Assembly (NCBI GenBank): GCA_026002875.1
Contig: BPGE01000001.1
Span: forward strand, 3,658,001 to 3,722,000
DNA: 64,000 nucleotides
Direction of reading: 5' to 3'
From: Bryobacteraceae bacterium
GTDB lineage: Bacteria > Acidobacteriota > Terriglobia > Bryobacterales > Bryobacteraceae
Positions 36,594-45,177 of the stretch are shown one piece after another. The translations under genes were made by a program, and so were the position numbers. Below the pieces are notes generated by a model that was not told where the DNA came from, did no database searches, and saw only the letters and a list, made by a program, of their open reading frames with translations. Each line of letters starts with the position of its first letter. Within the stretch, counting starts at the first letter, position 1.

Positions 36594-38957
36594 CTAGCAC
36601 CAGACCAGGGCGCAGGCCTGGATCTGAATGCCGGTCTTCTGCGGCTTGAGCCGGACGGTTTCGAACGCGTCTTCGCCGTACGCGGGCAGCGATGCGATTT
36701 CCCGCTGACATTGCGCGGAGAGTTCGTCGAAATCGGCCTGGAGTTTTTCGACCTTTTCGGCGGCCATGGCGACGTCGCTGCGCTCTTTTCCGAGACGCGT
36801 GGCCGCCCGGGCGGCGGTGCCGAGCCTGCCGACGCTGGAAGCGCTGATGGTCCTGCGGCCGGCGAACATGCCCAGCAGCGACGCGCCGACCGAGATCATC
36901 GTCTGCATGGTCTGCGCCGAGGCCTGCTGCTTCTCCTGCGCCAATTTCAATTCTTCGGAGCGTATTTTCTCAAGGAGAGCTTTGCGCCTCGACTCGTATT
37001 TGTCCGTGATTTTCGCCATCTCCCGGTCGCGCATCTCGCGCGCAGCCTGCTGAACGCGGATGCGGAAGTCGCGCTCGCTCTCGCCGGGGCGGGCGACCAG
37101 GCCGGTGGATGGGCTGCGCAGCAGCTCGAGCGCGCGGTTCTGATACAGCCAGAGCGCGAAGTCTTTCTGCCACTGCGCGTAGTTCTTCGGCTGCGCCGCG
37201 GCTGGTGGAAGCGGGGCGAATTCGGCGCCCTCGACAGGCCGCTGCAGCAGGTCTTCCAGCCGCAGATCGGACTCTTCGGCTTTCGACCAGTCGACGGGAA
37301 CCGGACCCTCCGTGATCGGACACGTGAAAGCCGCCTTTTCGACGAAATCGATGCCGAGCTTCTTGTCCGTGTACTGAAGCTGAGCCACGCCGAACAGGCG
37401 CGGTTCGTACTGGAGAACGCCGCCGCTCAATCGCGCGAAGTATTGCGGCACGCCCGGCGGAACAACCGGCGGAGCGGAGGACTGCGGCATCGCGCGCGCA
37501 GTCACGGTGACGCTTGCGGCGGCCATGGGACGCATCATCGAAGGCGTCTCCGCCGCCGGCGCGGCCTGCTGCTTCAGGCGGCGCAGTTCGGCGCGCGACA
37601 TCGGACCGCGGAGATAGCTGAGCGTCCAGCGGGTCTGGAACAGCACCGGCTGATCGAGATGGACGTTGTTCATCAGGAACACGCGGCTGCCCAGGCTGGC
37701 CAGCAGCCTCTCCATCTCCTGCCGGTTGAAGCTCGCGCCGGAAGCGGCGGAAGCGCCTTCGAGACCTTCGAGCACGCGCGCCTTGTCGCGCTCGGTCTGC
37801 AGGCGGCCGATGAACCAGGTGCCCGTGTTGGCGAGGCCCTTGTAATCGAGATCGACGGGATTCTGCGTGGCCAGCACGACGCCGAGACCGAACGCGCGCG
37901 CCTGCTTGAGCAGCGTCAGCAGCGGCTGTTTGGATGGCGGGTTGGCCACCGGCGGGAAGTAGCCGAAGATCTCGTCCATGTAGAACAGCGCGCGCAGGCT
38001 GGACGTGCCGCTCTGCCGCCGCACCCAGGCCAGAACCTGATTGAGCAGCAGCGAGACGAAGAACATGCGCTCGGCGTCGTTCAGGTGCGCGATCGAGAAG
38101 ATGCAGATGCGCGGCTTGCCGGCGGGCGTCCACAGCAGCGAATCGATGTCGAGCGGCACGCCTTCGCGCCACGCTTCGAAGCCCGGCGCCGCAAGCAGGT
38201 TGTTGAGCGCCATGGCGAGTGCGAAGCGCTCTCTGGACGGATAGAACGATTCGAGATCGAGCACGCCAAGCCGCGCGAACGGCGGCTGCTGGACCTGCTG
38301 GATGAGCGCGCCGAGATCGAGGCTGCGGCCCTCGCGCCACGCGGCGTCGAGAATGGCGGACAGCAGGACGTGCTCGCGCGACTGCACCGGATCGGCATTG
38401 ACGCCCGCGAGCGCGAGCAGCGAAGTGGCCGTTCCGGATACGCGGTCCCGCAGGGCTTCGCGGTCGCCGGGTTCTTCCTCTGAAGGAGCGTCGAATGACC
38501 GGAGCACGGAGACCGGAATGCCGGCGTCGGAGCCGGGCGTGTAGACGGCGAACTCGCAGGCTTCGCGGAGGCGGCGGATGCGCTCCGGCCCCTGATCCCA
38601 CTGTTCGAGCCCCGTGCGCCATTTCCCCGCCTCGGCGGCGGCGAAGGCGGCCGGGTCCATGCCTTTCGCGCGCGCTTCATCGGCGTTGATCCACGGAGCG
38701 AATTCCTCGGGAGAAAGATTGGGGAACGTGAGCAGGAGATTCGAAAGGTCGCCCTTGGGATCGACGACGATGGCAGGAATGGAATCGATGGCGGCCTCTT
38801 CAAGCAGCCCGATGCAGAGGCCTGTTTTGCCGGAGCCGGTCATGCCGACGCAGACGGCGTGGGTGACGAGATCTTTGCTGCGGTAAAGAAAGATTTCTCC
38901 TCCGGGATGGAGCCGACCGAGATAGAAGGCGCCAAGCTTTTCGTAGTCGGGAAGCAT
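36594..38957 (-). CDS. HerA-like ATPase (DUF87 family)
   Basis: This 787-residue protein has a HerA/DUF87 ATPase core: Walker A G-M-T-G-S-G-K-T-G at about 38-46, a Walker B-like F-Y-M-D-E-I-F-G-Y near 333-341 and A-T-Q-N-P sensor residues near 372. The C-terminal third is charged with a coiled coil (about 630-690) and a short hydrophobic segment T-M-I-S-V-G-A-S-L-L-G-M-F. HerA-like proteins are usually hexameric DNA translocases, but this long subgroup has no assigned role and no NurA-type nuclease is adjacent. TAGAAT ends 7 nt before the ATG; its first three bases are the stop codon of the upstream Arc-type gene. Confidence 0.85.
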   Translation of the reverse strand: MLPDYEKLGAFYLGRLHPGGEIFLYRSKDLVTHAVCVGMTGSGKTGLCIGLLEEAAIDSIPAIVVDPKGDLSNLLLTFPNLSPEEFAPWINADEARAKGMDPAAFAAAEAGKWRTGLEQWDQGPERIRRLREACEFAVYTPGSDAGIPVSVLRSFDAPSEEEPGDREALRDRVSGTATSLLALAGVNADPVQSREHVLLSAILDAAWREGRSLDLGALIQQVQQPPFARLGVLDLESFYPSRERFALAMALNNLLAAPGFEAWREGVPLDIDSLLWTPAGKPRICIFSIAHLNDAERMFFVSLLLNQVLAWVRRQSGTSSLRALFYMDEIFGYFPPVANPPSKQPLLTLLKQARAFGLGVVLATQNPVDLDYKGLANTGTWFIGRLQTERDKARVLEGLEGASAASGASFNRQEMERLLASLGSRVFLMNNVHLDQPVLFQTRWTLSYLRGPMSRAELRRLKQQAAPAAETPSMMRPMAAASVTVTARAMPQSSAPPVVPPGVPQYFARLSGGVLQYEPRLFGVAQLQYTDKKLGIDFVEKAAFTCPITEGPVPVDWSKAEESDLRLEDLLQRPVEGAEFAPLPPAAAQPKNYAQWQKDFALWLYQNRALELLRSPSTGLVARPGESERDFRIRVQQAAREMRDREMAKITDKYESRRKALLEKIRSEELKLAQEKQQASAQTMQTMISVGASLLGMFAGRRTISASSVGRLGTAARAATRLGKERSDVAMAAEKVEKLQADFDELSAQCQREIASLPAYGEDAFETVRLKPQKTGIQIQACALVWC

Positions 38958-38964
38958 GAGCGCT

Positions 38965-38970
38965 ATTCTA
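38965..38970 (-). promoter_or_regulatory. Putative -10 hexamer of the HerA-like gene, overlapping a stop codon
   Basis: TAGAAT on the minus strand ends 7 nt before the HerA-like ATG. Its TAG is also the stop codon of the upstream Arc-type gene, so the two genes are packed with no spare sequence. Confidence 0.4.
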
Positions 38971-39147
38971 GGACGATTTCTCGCCGCGGGGCTTCTCGTC
39001 CTTGAGGCGGCGCTGCTCGCGCAGAGCCTTGCGGAGGAGGAATTCGATCTGGGCGTTGAGGGAGCGCAGGTCGTCGTCGGCCCATTTCTTCAGCGCATCG
39101 AGCACGTCGGCGTCGATCCGCAACAGGAATGACTTGCGCTCCCCCAT
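38968..39147 (-). CDS. Arc-type ribbon-helix-helix DNA-binding protein
   Basis: This 59-residue gene encodes a protein that starts MGERKSFLLRID and continues with a W-A-D-D-D-L-R-S-L-N-A-Q-I-E-F-L-L-R-K-A-L segment, the layout of Arc/MetJ-type ribbon-helix-helix repressors: one beta strand followed by two helices, then a basic and acidic tail. It lies 15 bp after the SPFH gene on the same strand and is probably cotranscribed. A strong palindrome overlaps the promoter of the pair, which makes autorepression by this protein a natural hypothesis. The ATG at 39145-39147 has GGAA about 8 nt upstream. Confidence 0.85.
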   Translation of the reverse strand: MGERKSFLLRIDADVLDALKKWADDDLRSLNAQIEFLLRKALREQRRLKDEKPRGEKSS

Positions 39148-39162
39148 CGATGACAGTTCCGC

Positions 39163-40044
39163 TTACTGGTAGATGGTGCCGGTGTTCAGGACCGGCTGCG
39201 CGGCGGCTTCTCCGCAGAGGACGACGAGGAGATTCTGCACCATGGCGGCGCGCTGTTCGCCGTCAAGCTGGATGACATTCTTGCTGGCGAGCATCTCGAG
39301 CGCCATCTCCACCATGCCCACGGCGCCCTCGACGATCTTCTGCCGCGCGGCGATGACAGCGGACGCCTGCTGACGGCGCAGCATGGCGGCGGCGATTTCT
39401 GGCGCATAGGCGAGATAGCTGATCCGCGCTTCGACGACTTCGACGCCCGCGACCGCGAGCCGCTCCTGGATTTCGTCTTTCAGGCGCGAGGCGACCTCCG
39501 CGGTGCTGCCGCGCAGAGAGACCTGATGATCGTCGTGGGCGTCGTACGGATAAGCGGAGGCCAGGTTGCGCACGGCGGCTTCGCTCTGCACGTGCACGTA
39601 GTTCTCGTAGTTGTCCACCTGGAAGATCGCTTCCGCCGTGTCGACGACTTTCCAGACGACGACGGCGGCGATCTCGATGGGGTTGCCGTCCTGGTCGTTG
39701 ACCTTCATCTTCGAGGTCTCGAAGTTCCGGACGCGCAGCGAGACGTGCTTCTTTCCGTAGAAGGGGTTCGCAAAGCGCAGGCCCGGAGCGTTCACCGTGC
39801 CGACGTACTTGCCGAACAGCGTCAGCACGACGCCCTGGTTGGGCTGCACGGTGAAGAAGCCCGCCCAGCAGATCATGTCGGCCAGCAGCACGACGATGCA
39901 GACGAAGATCACGGGGCCGCGCATTTCCGCCGGGGCGTGCTTGGCCGCCCAGATGATGCCGCCGATGGCGGCGGCGAAGATGACAAGCACGAGCAGGAGA
40001 ACGGGGATGCCGTTCCACGCTTCGATGACGCGCTCTTTCAGCAT
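39163..40044 (-). CDS. SPFH/Band 7 domain membrane protein
   Basis: This 293-residue protein has two N-terminal hydrophobic segments (about 13-33 and 43-63) and a Band 7/SPFH domain (about 65-240), seen in F-T-V-Q-P-N-Q-G-V-V-L-T-L-F-G-K-Y, P-G-L-R-F-A-N-P-F and the V-S-L-R-V-R-N-F-E-T strand, followed by a helical region rich in Ala/Glu that would oligomerise. SPFH proteins form membrane microdomains and often control proteases. GGAGGA lies 9 nt before the ATG. Pairing with an Arc-type regulator suggests tight control, perhaps in response to membrane stress; that is inference. Confidence 0.92.
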   Translation of the reverse strand: MLKERVIEAWNGIPVLLLVLVIFAAAIGGIIWAAKHAPAEMRGPVIFVCIVVLLADMICWAGFFTVQPNQGVVLTLFGKYVGTVNAPGLRFANPFYGKKHVSLRVRNFETSKMKVNDQDGNPIEIAAVVVWKVVDTAEAIFQVDNYENYVHVQSEAAVRNLASAYPYDAHDDHQVSLRGSTAEVASRLKDEIQERLAVAGVEVVEARISYLAYAPEIAAAMLRRQQASAVIAARQKIVEGAVGMVEMALEMLASKNVIQLDGEQRAAMVQNLLVVLCGEAAAQPVLNTGTIYQ

Positions 40045-40086
40045 GGGGTTGGTCCTCCAGTTTTCGGGCGAGTCCTGCGGGCCTCG

Positions 40087-40122
40087 CTACCAAAATGATA
40101 TCACTTTGGTAGCCTGTGTCAA
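40087..40122 (-). promoter_or_regulatory. Promoter with overlapping 26-bp operator palindrome (SPFH-Arc)
   Basis: On the minus strand TTGACA (40122-40117) and TATCAT (40100-40095) are separated by 16 bp, a good sigma-70-type promoter about 50 bp before the SPFH ATG. The palindrome CTACCAAA(A)TGATATCA(C)TTTGGTAG spans 40087-40112 with one mismatched pair and covers the -10 box and part of the spacer. Binding there would block RNA polymerase, so this is a likely operator. The Arc-type protein encoded in the same operon is the first candidate to bind it. Confidence 0.7.
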
Positions 40123-40151
40123 GAGAAAAGCGCATTCCTCCCGGTGCAATG

Positions 40152-40163
40152 TGACTGGAGTCA
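40152..40163 (+). promoter_or_regulatory. Short palindrome upstream of the NO reductase gene
   Basis: TGACTGGAGTCA is a perfect 5-bp inverted repeat with a 2-bp centre, 64 bp before the NO reductase ATG. It could be a regulator site, but it does not match the FNR/DNR or NorR consensus that I know. Confidence 0.2.
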
Positions 40164-40227
40164 TGGAGCGCGGGCGGGCCTGAGGCTACAACTGGGACTG
40201 GCAGAGCCAGAGGAAAGGAGCAGTGCG

Positions 40228-42435
40228 ATGAAGCGGTTGTGGCTGGCTTTCGGGGCCGTGATCGTGATTTCGTTCTCGATTCTGGGATGGATCGGGACGC
40301 GGATCTATCAGGAGATGCCGCCGATTCCGGACCGTGTGGTGACGCGTGACGGGCGGGTCGTGATCGGGAGCGGGGAGATCGGGCAGGGGCAGAACATCTG
40401 GCAGACGATGGGCGGGATGGAAGTGGGGTCGGTGTGGGGGCACGGCAGTTACGTGGCGCCGGACTGGACGGCGGACTCGCTGCGGCGCGAGCTCGAGTTC
40501 GTATTGAACGAGTGGGCGCAGAGCGAGCACGGGAAGGCGTACAGGGAGCTGGACGCGGAGCGGCAGGCGGCGCTGCGGGGGCGGCTGGAACAGATGTTCC
40601 GGACAAATACGTACGACGCGGCTTCGCGCACGATCGTGATAGACGAAGTGCGGGCGCGGGCGTTCGAGTCGAATGTGGCGCACTACCGGAAGCTGTTCGC
40701 GGAGGGCGAGCCGGCGTACGCGATTCCGAAGGGCGCGGTGCCGGACGCGGAGCGGGCGCGGAAGCTGGCGGCGTTTTTCTGGTGGACGGCGTGGTCGGCT
40801 TCGACGAACCGCCCTGGGGACACGATCAGCTACACGCACAACTGGCCGCACGAGCCGCTGGTGGGCAACCGCCCGACGGGCGAGAGCGTGATGTGGACGG
40901 GCGTGAGCATACTGATGCTGCTGGGCGGGATCTGCGCGATGGTGTGGTGGTATGCGTCGCAGCCGAAGGAGGCGCCGATCGAGCGGCCGGCGGCGGATCC
41001 GCTGCTGCCGCTGCAGGCGACGCCGTCGCAGCGGGCGACACTCAAATACTTCTGGGTGGTGGCGCTGCTGATCCTGGCGCAGATCGTGCTGGGCGTGGTG
41101 ACGGCGCACTACGGGGTGGAAGGGGACGGATTTTACGGGATTCCGCTTTCGAAGTGGCTGCCATACAGCGTGACGCGGACGTGGCATGTTCAGCTTGGGA
41201 TTTTCTGGATCGCGACGTCGTGGCTGGCGGCGGGGCTGTATATCGGCCCGCTGGTTTCAGGCCACGAGCCGAAGCATCAGGCGCTGGGCGTGAATGTGCT
41301 GTTCGCGGCGCTGCTGGTGATTGTCGTGGGATCGCTGGCAGGCGAGTGGATGAGCGTGCACAACCGGCTGACGGACGATCAGGCGTTCCTGTGGGGCCAT
41401 CAGGGCTACGAGTATGTGGACCTGGGGCGGGTGTGGCAGATTCTGCTGCTGGTGGGCCTTTTCATCTGGCTGTTTCTGGTCATCCGCGCGGTGAAGCCGG
41501 CGTTCAGGAATGCGGGCGAGCAGAAGCCGCTGCTGATGATCTTCCTGATGAGCGCCGGGGCGATCGGGCTGTTTTACGGGGCGGGAATCATGTGGGGGCA
41601 GCACTCGCACCTGTCGATGGTGGAGTACTGGCGGTGGTGGGTCGTGCACCTGTGGGTGGAAGGGTTCTTTGAAGTGTTTGCGACGGCGGTGATCGCGTTC
41701 TTCTTCGCGCGGCTGGGGCTTGTGAGGCCGAAGCTGGCGGCGGAGGCGGCGCTGCTGTCGGCGACAATTTATCTGGCGGGCGGGATCATCGGGACGTGCC
41801 ATCACCTGTACTTCTCGGGGACGCCGACGGTGGCGCTGGCATGGGGCTCGGTGTTCAGCGCGCTGGAGGTGGTGCCGCTGACGATGGTGGCCTACGGAGC
41901 GCTGGACGATCTGCGGCGCGGGCAGGCGACCGAGTGGGCGCGGCGGTACCGCTGGCCGATTTACTATTTCGTGGCGGTGGCGTTCTGGAACATGCTGGGG
42001 GCGGGATTGTTCGGATTCATGATCAATCCGCCGATCGCCCTGTACTTCATGCAGGGGCTGAACACGACGCCGGTGCACGGGCATGCGGCGCTGTTCGGCG
42101 TGTACGGGATGCTGGGCATCGGCCTTATGCTCGTCTGCCTGCGGGCGATGGGGCAGAAGGAAGAGTGGAACGACCGCGTGATGAAGTTCGCCTTCTGGGC
42201 GATGAACGGCGGGCTGTTCGCGATGACGGTGTTCAGCCTGCTCCCGGTGGGGCTGCTGCAGACGTGGGCGAGCGTGAGCCAGAGCTACTGGTACGCGCGC
42301 AGCATGGAGTTCCTGCAGACGCCGCTGATGCAGGCGCTGAGATGGATGCGGGCGCCGGGCGACACGGTGTTCGCGATCGGCGCCGTGGCGCTGGTGTGGT
42401 TCGTGCTGAAGATCCGGCCGGCGGAGCAGGGCTGA
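40228..42435 (+). CDS. norB: Quinol-dependent nitric oxide reductase (qNOR)
   Basis: This 735-residue membrane enzyme reduces NO to N2O using quinol. It has the qNOR layout: an N-terminal helix and a periplasmic cytochrome c-like domain without heme-binding cysteines (about 30-215), followed by the twelve-helix NorB core. Conserved residues are visible: W-H-V-Q-L-G-I-F-W for a heme ligand, W-W-V-V-H-L-W-V-E-G-F-F-E with the non-heme iron His and Glu, G-T-C-H-H-L-Y-F and V-H-G-H-A-A-L-F-G. AAAGGAG lies 7 nt before the ATG. No nor accessory genes are adjacent, so it may serve NO detoxification rather than denitrification. Confidence 0.95.
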   Translation: MKRLWLAFGAVIVISFSILGWIGTRIYQEMPPIPDRVVTRDGRVVIGSGEIGQGQNIWQTMGGMEVGSVWGHGSYVAPDWTADSLRRELEFVLNEWAQSEHGKAYRELDAERQAALRGRLEQMFRTNTYDAASRTIVIDEVRARAFESNVAHYRKLFAEGEPAYAIPKGAVPDAERARKLAAFFWWTAWSASTNRPGDTISYTHNWPHEPLVGNRPTGESVMWTGVSILMLLGGICAMVWWYASQPKEAPIERPAADPLLPLQATPSQRATLKYFWVVALLILAQIVLGVVTAHYGVEGDGFYGIPLSKWLPYSVTRTWHVQLGIFWIATSWLAAGLYIGPLVSGHEPKHQALGVNVLFAALLVIVVGSLAGEWMSVHNRLTDDQAFLWGHQGYEYVDLGRVWQILLLVGLFIWLFLVIRAVKPAFRNAGEQKPLLMIFLMSAGAIGLFYGAGIMWGQHSHLSMVEYWRWWVVHLWVEGFFEVFATAVIAFFFARLGLVRPKLAAEAALLSATIYLAGGIIGTCHHLYFSGTPTVALAWGSVFSALEVVPLTMVAYGALDDLRRGQATEWARRYRWPIYYFVAVAFWNMLGAGLFGFMINPPIALYFMQGLNTTPVHGHAALFGVYGMLGIGLMLVCLRAMGQKEEWNDRVMKFAFWAMNGGLFAMTVFSLLPVGLLQTWASVSQSYWYARSMEFLQTPLMQALRWMRAPGDTVFAIGAVALVWFVLKIRPAEQG

Positions 42436-42447
42436 GAGCGCGGGCGG

Positions 42448-45075
42448 TTATACGTCTTCGCCGCCGGCTGCGGCGACTGATGCCGCAGCCTCCTGCTGCC
42501 AGCGGCAGGCGTCGCGGAATTCGCAGTAGCCGCAAAGATCCTTCACCGCCGGGCTGACTTCGATGCGTCCGGACTGGAAGTTCTCGATGGCGGCGCGGGT
42601 TTTTTCGAGGGCGGCGGCGATGCTGTCCCGCACCGCTTCAGGATCGGCGGGGCCGATGAGCTTCGACTGGTCTTTGAGGGCGATGTAATGAAGCGCCGCG
42701 GGCTGAAGCCCTTCGTTGTGGGAGAGCGCCTCGGCGTAGAGTTCGAGCTGGACGGAAACGGCCTTCCTGTCATTGATGTTTTTTTCGCCCGAGTACTTGA
42801 AATCGTAGACCTTGCAGGCACCCTCGGGGGAGGCGTCGATGCGGTCGGCGCGGCCGCGGATCTCGACACCTGAAACGAAAAGAGACAAATCTGTTTCGAG
42901 CCGGACCTCCCAGTCCGTGCTGGCGAGAGGGCTGGCCGCGTAGGCGGCCAGAGAGCGTTTCATCGCGGCCCGGTCGAGGACGGTCTGGTGGGTCTCGGAC
43001 AGGCCGTTGCGGCGCAACTCGCGGTCCCACATCTCGTCCGTGATGGTTTCGATCGAGCCGCCGCGGCGATGCCATTCGGCGAGGATCTGATGAGCAAGAC
43101 TGCCAAGGAAGGACGCATCGAGCCTTTCCGAAGGCAGGGGCGGGAGGGACTGCAGCCCGAGAATCGACCGGGCGAAGAACTGGAAGGGGCACTGGAGGTA
43201 GGACTCGACGGAGGTGGCGCGCAAAGAGGAGCGGATGGCGCGCACCGCCTGCAACGCTTCGTCGGATTGCAGGGCGGGGCGTGGCGCAGGCGCGCCGGGG
43301 CGCGAGGGGCGGATGACGAAGCGGCGGGCGGCGAGTTTCGGGGCGCGCTCAAGATCAAAGGCGTCGAGGAGGAAAGAGCGGAGGTTGGCTTCGCCTTTCT
43401 CGTTGCGCTCGGGCCAGGACAGGATAAGCTGTTCGGTAGCGCGGGAGCGGGCGATGTCGAAGTGGAAGCGCTCGAGAAGCTCGTAATCGGCGCGGGAGCG
43501 GACAGGAAAACCGTTCTGCCGGAGGGCGAGGCGGATTTCATCCGGGAGAACAGGGTCGGGCGAAGAGCGGCGGGGAAATTCGCCTTCGAGCAGGCCGCAG
43601 ACGAAGACGACGGGCAGTTCCCACTGGCGGGCTTCCTCGACGTCGAGGACGTGGACGACATCCCGGCGGAGTTCCTCCGGGTAGACGCGCGATTCCTCGA
43701 GTGCGTCTTTGAGAGCGGACCAGAAATCGCCGAAGGAGACCGGCTCGTCCGGCAGCAGCTTCGCGAGCGGCCGGGCGGCGTCCTTGATGGCGCGGAAGAC
43801 GGAAGCGTGAAGGCGGAGACCGGCGAGCTGCTCTTCCGGCAGCGGCCCGTCCGCGAAAGGCGGCTTGAGAAGAGAAGCCGTGAGAGGAAGGCGGCGGGCC
43901 CACTCGGCCGGGGTGCAGTGGTCGAACGGCCAGGATTCGAAGGGCGCGAGAACATCCGCGGCGGCGCCGGTGTTCTGGCGAAGCGCCTTCAGGCCCCGGA
44001 ACGGGAGATTTTCAAGAGCATCGAGCCACGTCTGGCCCTGGACGGCGGAGGCGGAGCGGCAGAGGGGATGGCGCAGGAATCCGAGCGTGGTTTCGCCGTC
44101 CCATTTGCTGATGACGGCATCGGCGAAGCGCTGGAAGAAGATGCCTGCAGGCTCGCGGAGGACCGCGCGGCCGAAGTAGGCATGGAAGGGGATGCGGAGG
44201 CGGCCGAGGGTGCGCTCAAGGAGCGCGAGATATGGATCCTCGCTGCGGATGACGACGCCCATTTCGCGCCACGGGCGGCCGCGGCGGTGTTCTTCCAGCA
44301 ACTGCAGGGCGATTTCTTCGCACTCGCGCTCGCGGGAGAGGGCAGGAATCAGGGAAATGCGCGGAGCGGGACGGCGGGATTGGAGGCGCTCGATGCGGGC
44401 GCCGGCGCGTCTGAAGTGTTCCACGACTGAGGCGGCGCCTTCCCATTCGGGCAGCGAGAGAACGAGCTGCGTGTTTTCGCGAAGGGCGTCGATGAAGGCG
44501 AGTTCGGCGTTGGAAAACTGCGTAAAGCCGTCGAACCAGAGGCGCGGGAGGCTTTCGCCGCCGGAGCGGACGCGGCGCGCGGCTTCCTGAAGCAGCTGGG
44601 CGCGGAGGCGAAGACCGGCTCCGGCGAGAGCCTGCTCGATGGCGCCGCAGATCTCGCCGAACTGAGGATCGAACTTCCGGTCAAAGTTCGCAAGAGAGGT
44701 CCACTGGAGAGAGCCGCAGCCGGAGTTGGCGAGTTCCTCGACGGCGGCGGCGATGGCGGCGGGCAGACCGGGCGCGTCGCGCAGCTGGGAGTAGAGGTCC
44801 GGGCGCTGTTCGAGTTCACGGGAGGCGAGAAGGGCGAGTTCGCTGGGGCCGGCGGTTTCGAGGCCCGGGGCGAGCGAGGAGGCGAAGCGGGAAAAGGTGG
44901 TGATCCAGGAGGGCGGGATCGGCTCGGCGCGGCGGGCGAGCTCGTGCTGGAGATGGAGGGCCATGGTGGAGGAGGGCACGACGAGCCGCGCCGGACCGGA
45001 GCGGGCGGCGGAACAGAATTCCCTGAGAATGTTTGTGGTTTTTCCGCTGCCGGGCGGGCCGAGAAGAAGCCTCAT
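42448..45075 (-). CDS. AddB-like helicase-nuclease with PD-(D/E)XK and Fe-S cysteines
   Basis: This 875-residue protein starts with a Walker A motif G-P-P-G-S-G-K-T-T (6-14), has an UvrD/AddB-like helicase-fold body, and ends with a RecB-type nuclease domain showing G-R-A-D-R-I-D followed by V-Y-D-F-K-Y-S-G. Cysteines in Y-L-Q-C-P-F and in C-G-Y-C-E-F-R-D-A-C (848, 851, 857) match the four ligands of the AddB 4Fe-4S staple. It probably processes DNA ends for recombination. A separate AddA-like partner is not in the window. The ATG at 45073-45075 has TACACT 6 nt before it; an ATG at 45090 is possible. Confidence 0.85.
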   Translation of the reverse strand: MRLLLGPPGSGKTTNILREFCSAARSGPARLVVPSSTMALHLQHELARRAEPIPPSWITTFSRFASSLAPGLETAGPSELALLASRELEQRPDLYSQLRDAPGLPAAIAAAVEELANSGCGSLQWTSLANFDRKFDPQFGEICGAIEQALAGAGLRLRAQLLQEAARRVRSGGESLPRLWFDGFTQFSNAELAFIDALRENTQLVLSLPEWEGAASVVEHFRRAGARIERLQSRRPAPRISLIPALSRERECEEIALQLLEEHRRGRPWREMGVVIRSEDPYLALLERTLGRLRIPFHAYFGRAVLREPAGIFFQRFADAVISKWDGETTLGFLRHPLCRSASAVQGQTWLDALENLPFRGLKALRQNTGAAADVLAPFESWPFDHCTPAEWARRLPLTASLLKPPFADGPLPEEQLAGLRLHASVFRAIKDAARPLAKLLPDEPVSFGDFWSALKDALEESRVYPEELRRDVVHVLDVEEARQWELPVVFVCGLLEGEFPRRSSPDPVLPDEIRLALRQNGFPVRSRADYELLERFHFDIARSRATEQLILSWPERNEKGEANLRSFLLDAFDLERAPKLAARRFVIRPSRPGAPAPRPALQSDEALQAVRAIRSSLRATSVESYLQCPFQFFARSILGLQSLPPLPSERLDASFLGSLAHQILAEWHRRGGSIETITDEMWDRELRRNGLSETHQTVLDRAAMKRSLAAYAASPLASTDWEVRLETDLSLFVSGVEIRGRADRIDASPEGACKVYDFKYSGEKNINDRKAVSVQLELYAEALSHNEGLQPAALHYIALKDQSKLIGPADPEAVRDSIAAALEKTRAAIENFQSGRIEVSPAVKDLCGYCEFRDACRWQQEAAASVAAAGGEDV

Positions 45076-45081
45076 GCGGGA

Positions 45082-45087
45082 AGTGTA
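45082..45087 (-). promoter_or_regulatory. Putative -10 hexamer of the AddB-like gene
   Basis: TACACT on the minus strand ends 6 nt before the ATG at 45075 and lies inside the codons that the alternative ATG at 45090 would add. This argues for the downstream start. Confidence 0.35.
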
Positions 45088-45177
45088 CATCGGCGGCGGC
45101 CGCAGCGGGCGTCCAGTTGCGCGCGTGAAGCGGTTCCGGGACCAGCTCCCGGGCGGCGCGGAGCGGGAGAGAGTGGA

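Noticed and set aside
34111-36600. Replication origin with DnaA boxes near the skew switch
   Set aside because: No TTATCCACA-like boxes were seen by eye and no dnaA, dnaN or parAB genes are nearby; only the skew change remains.
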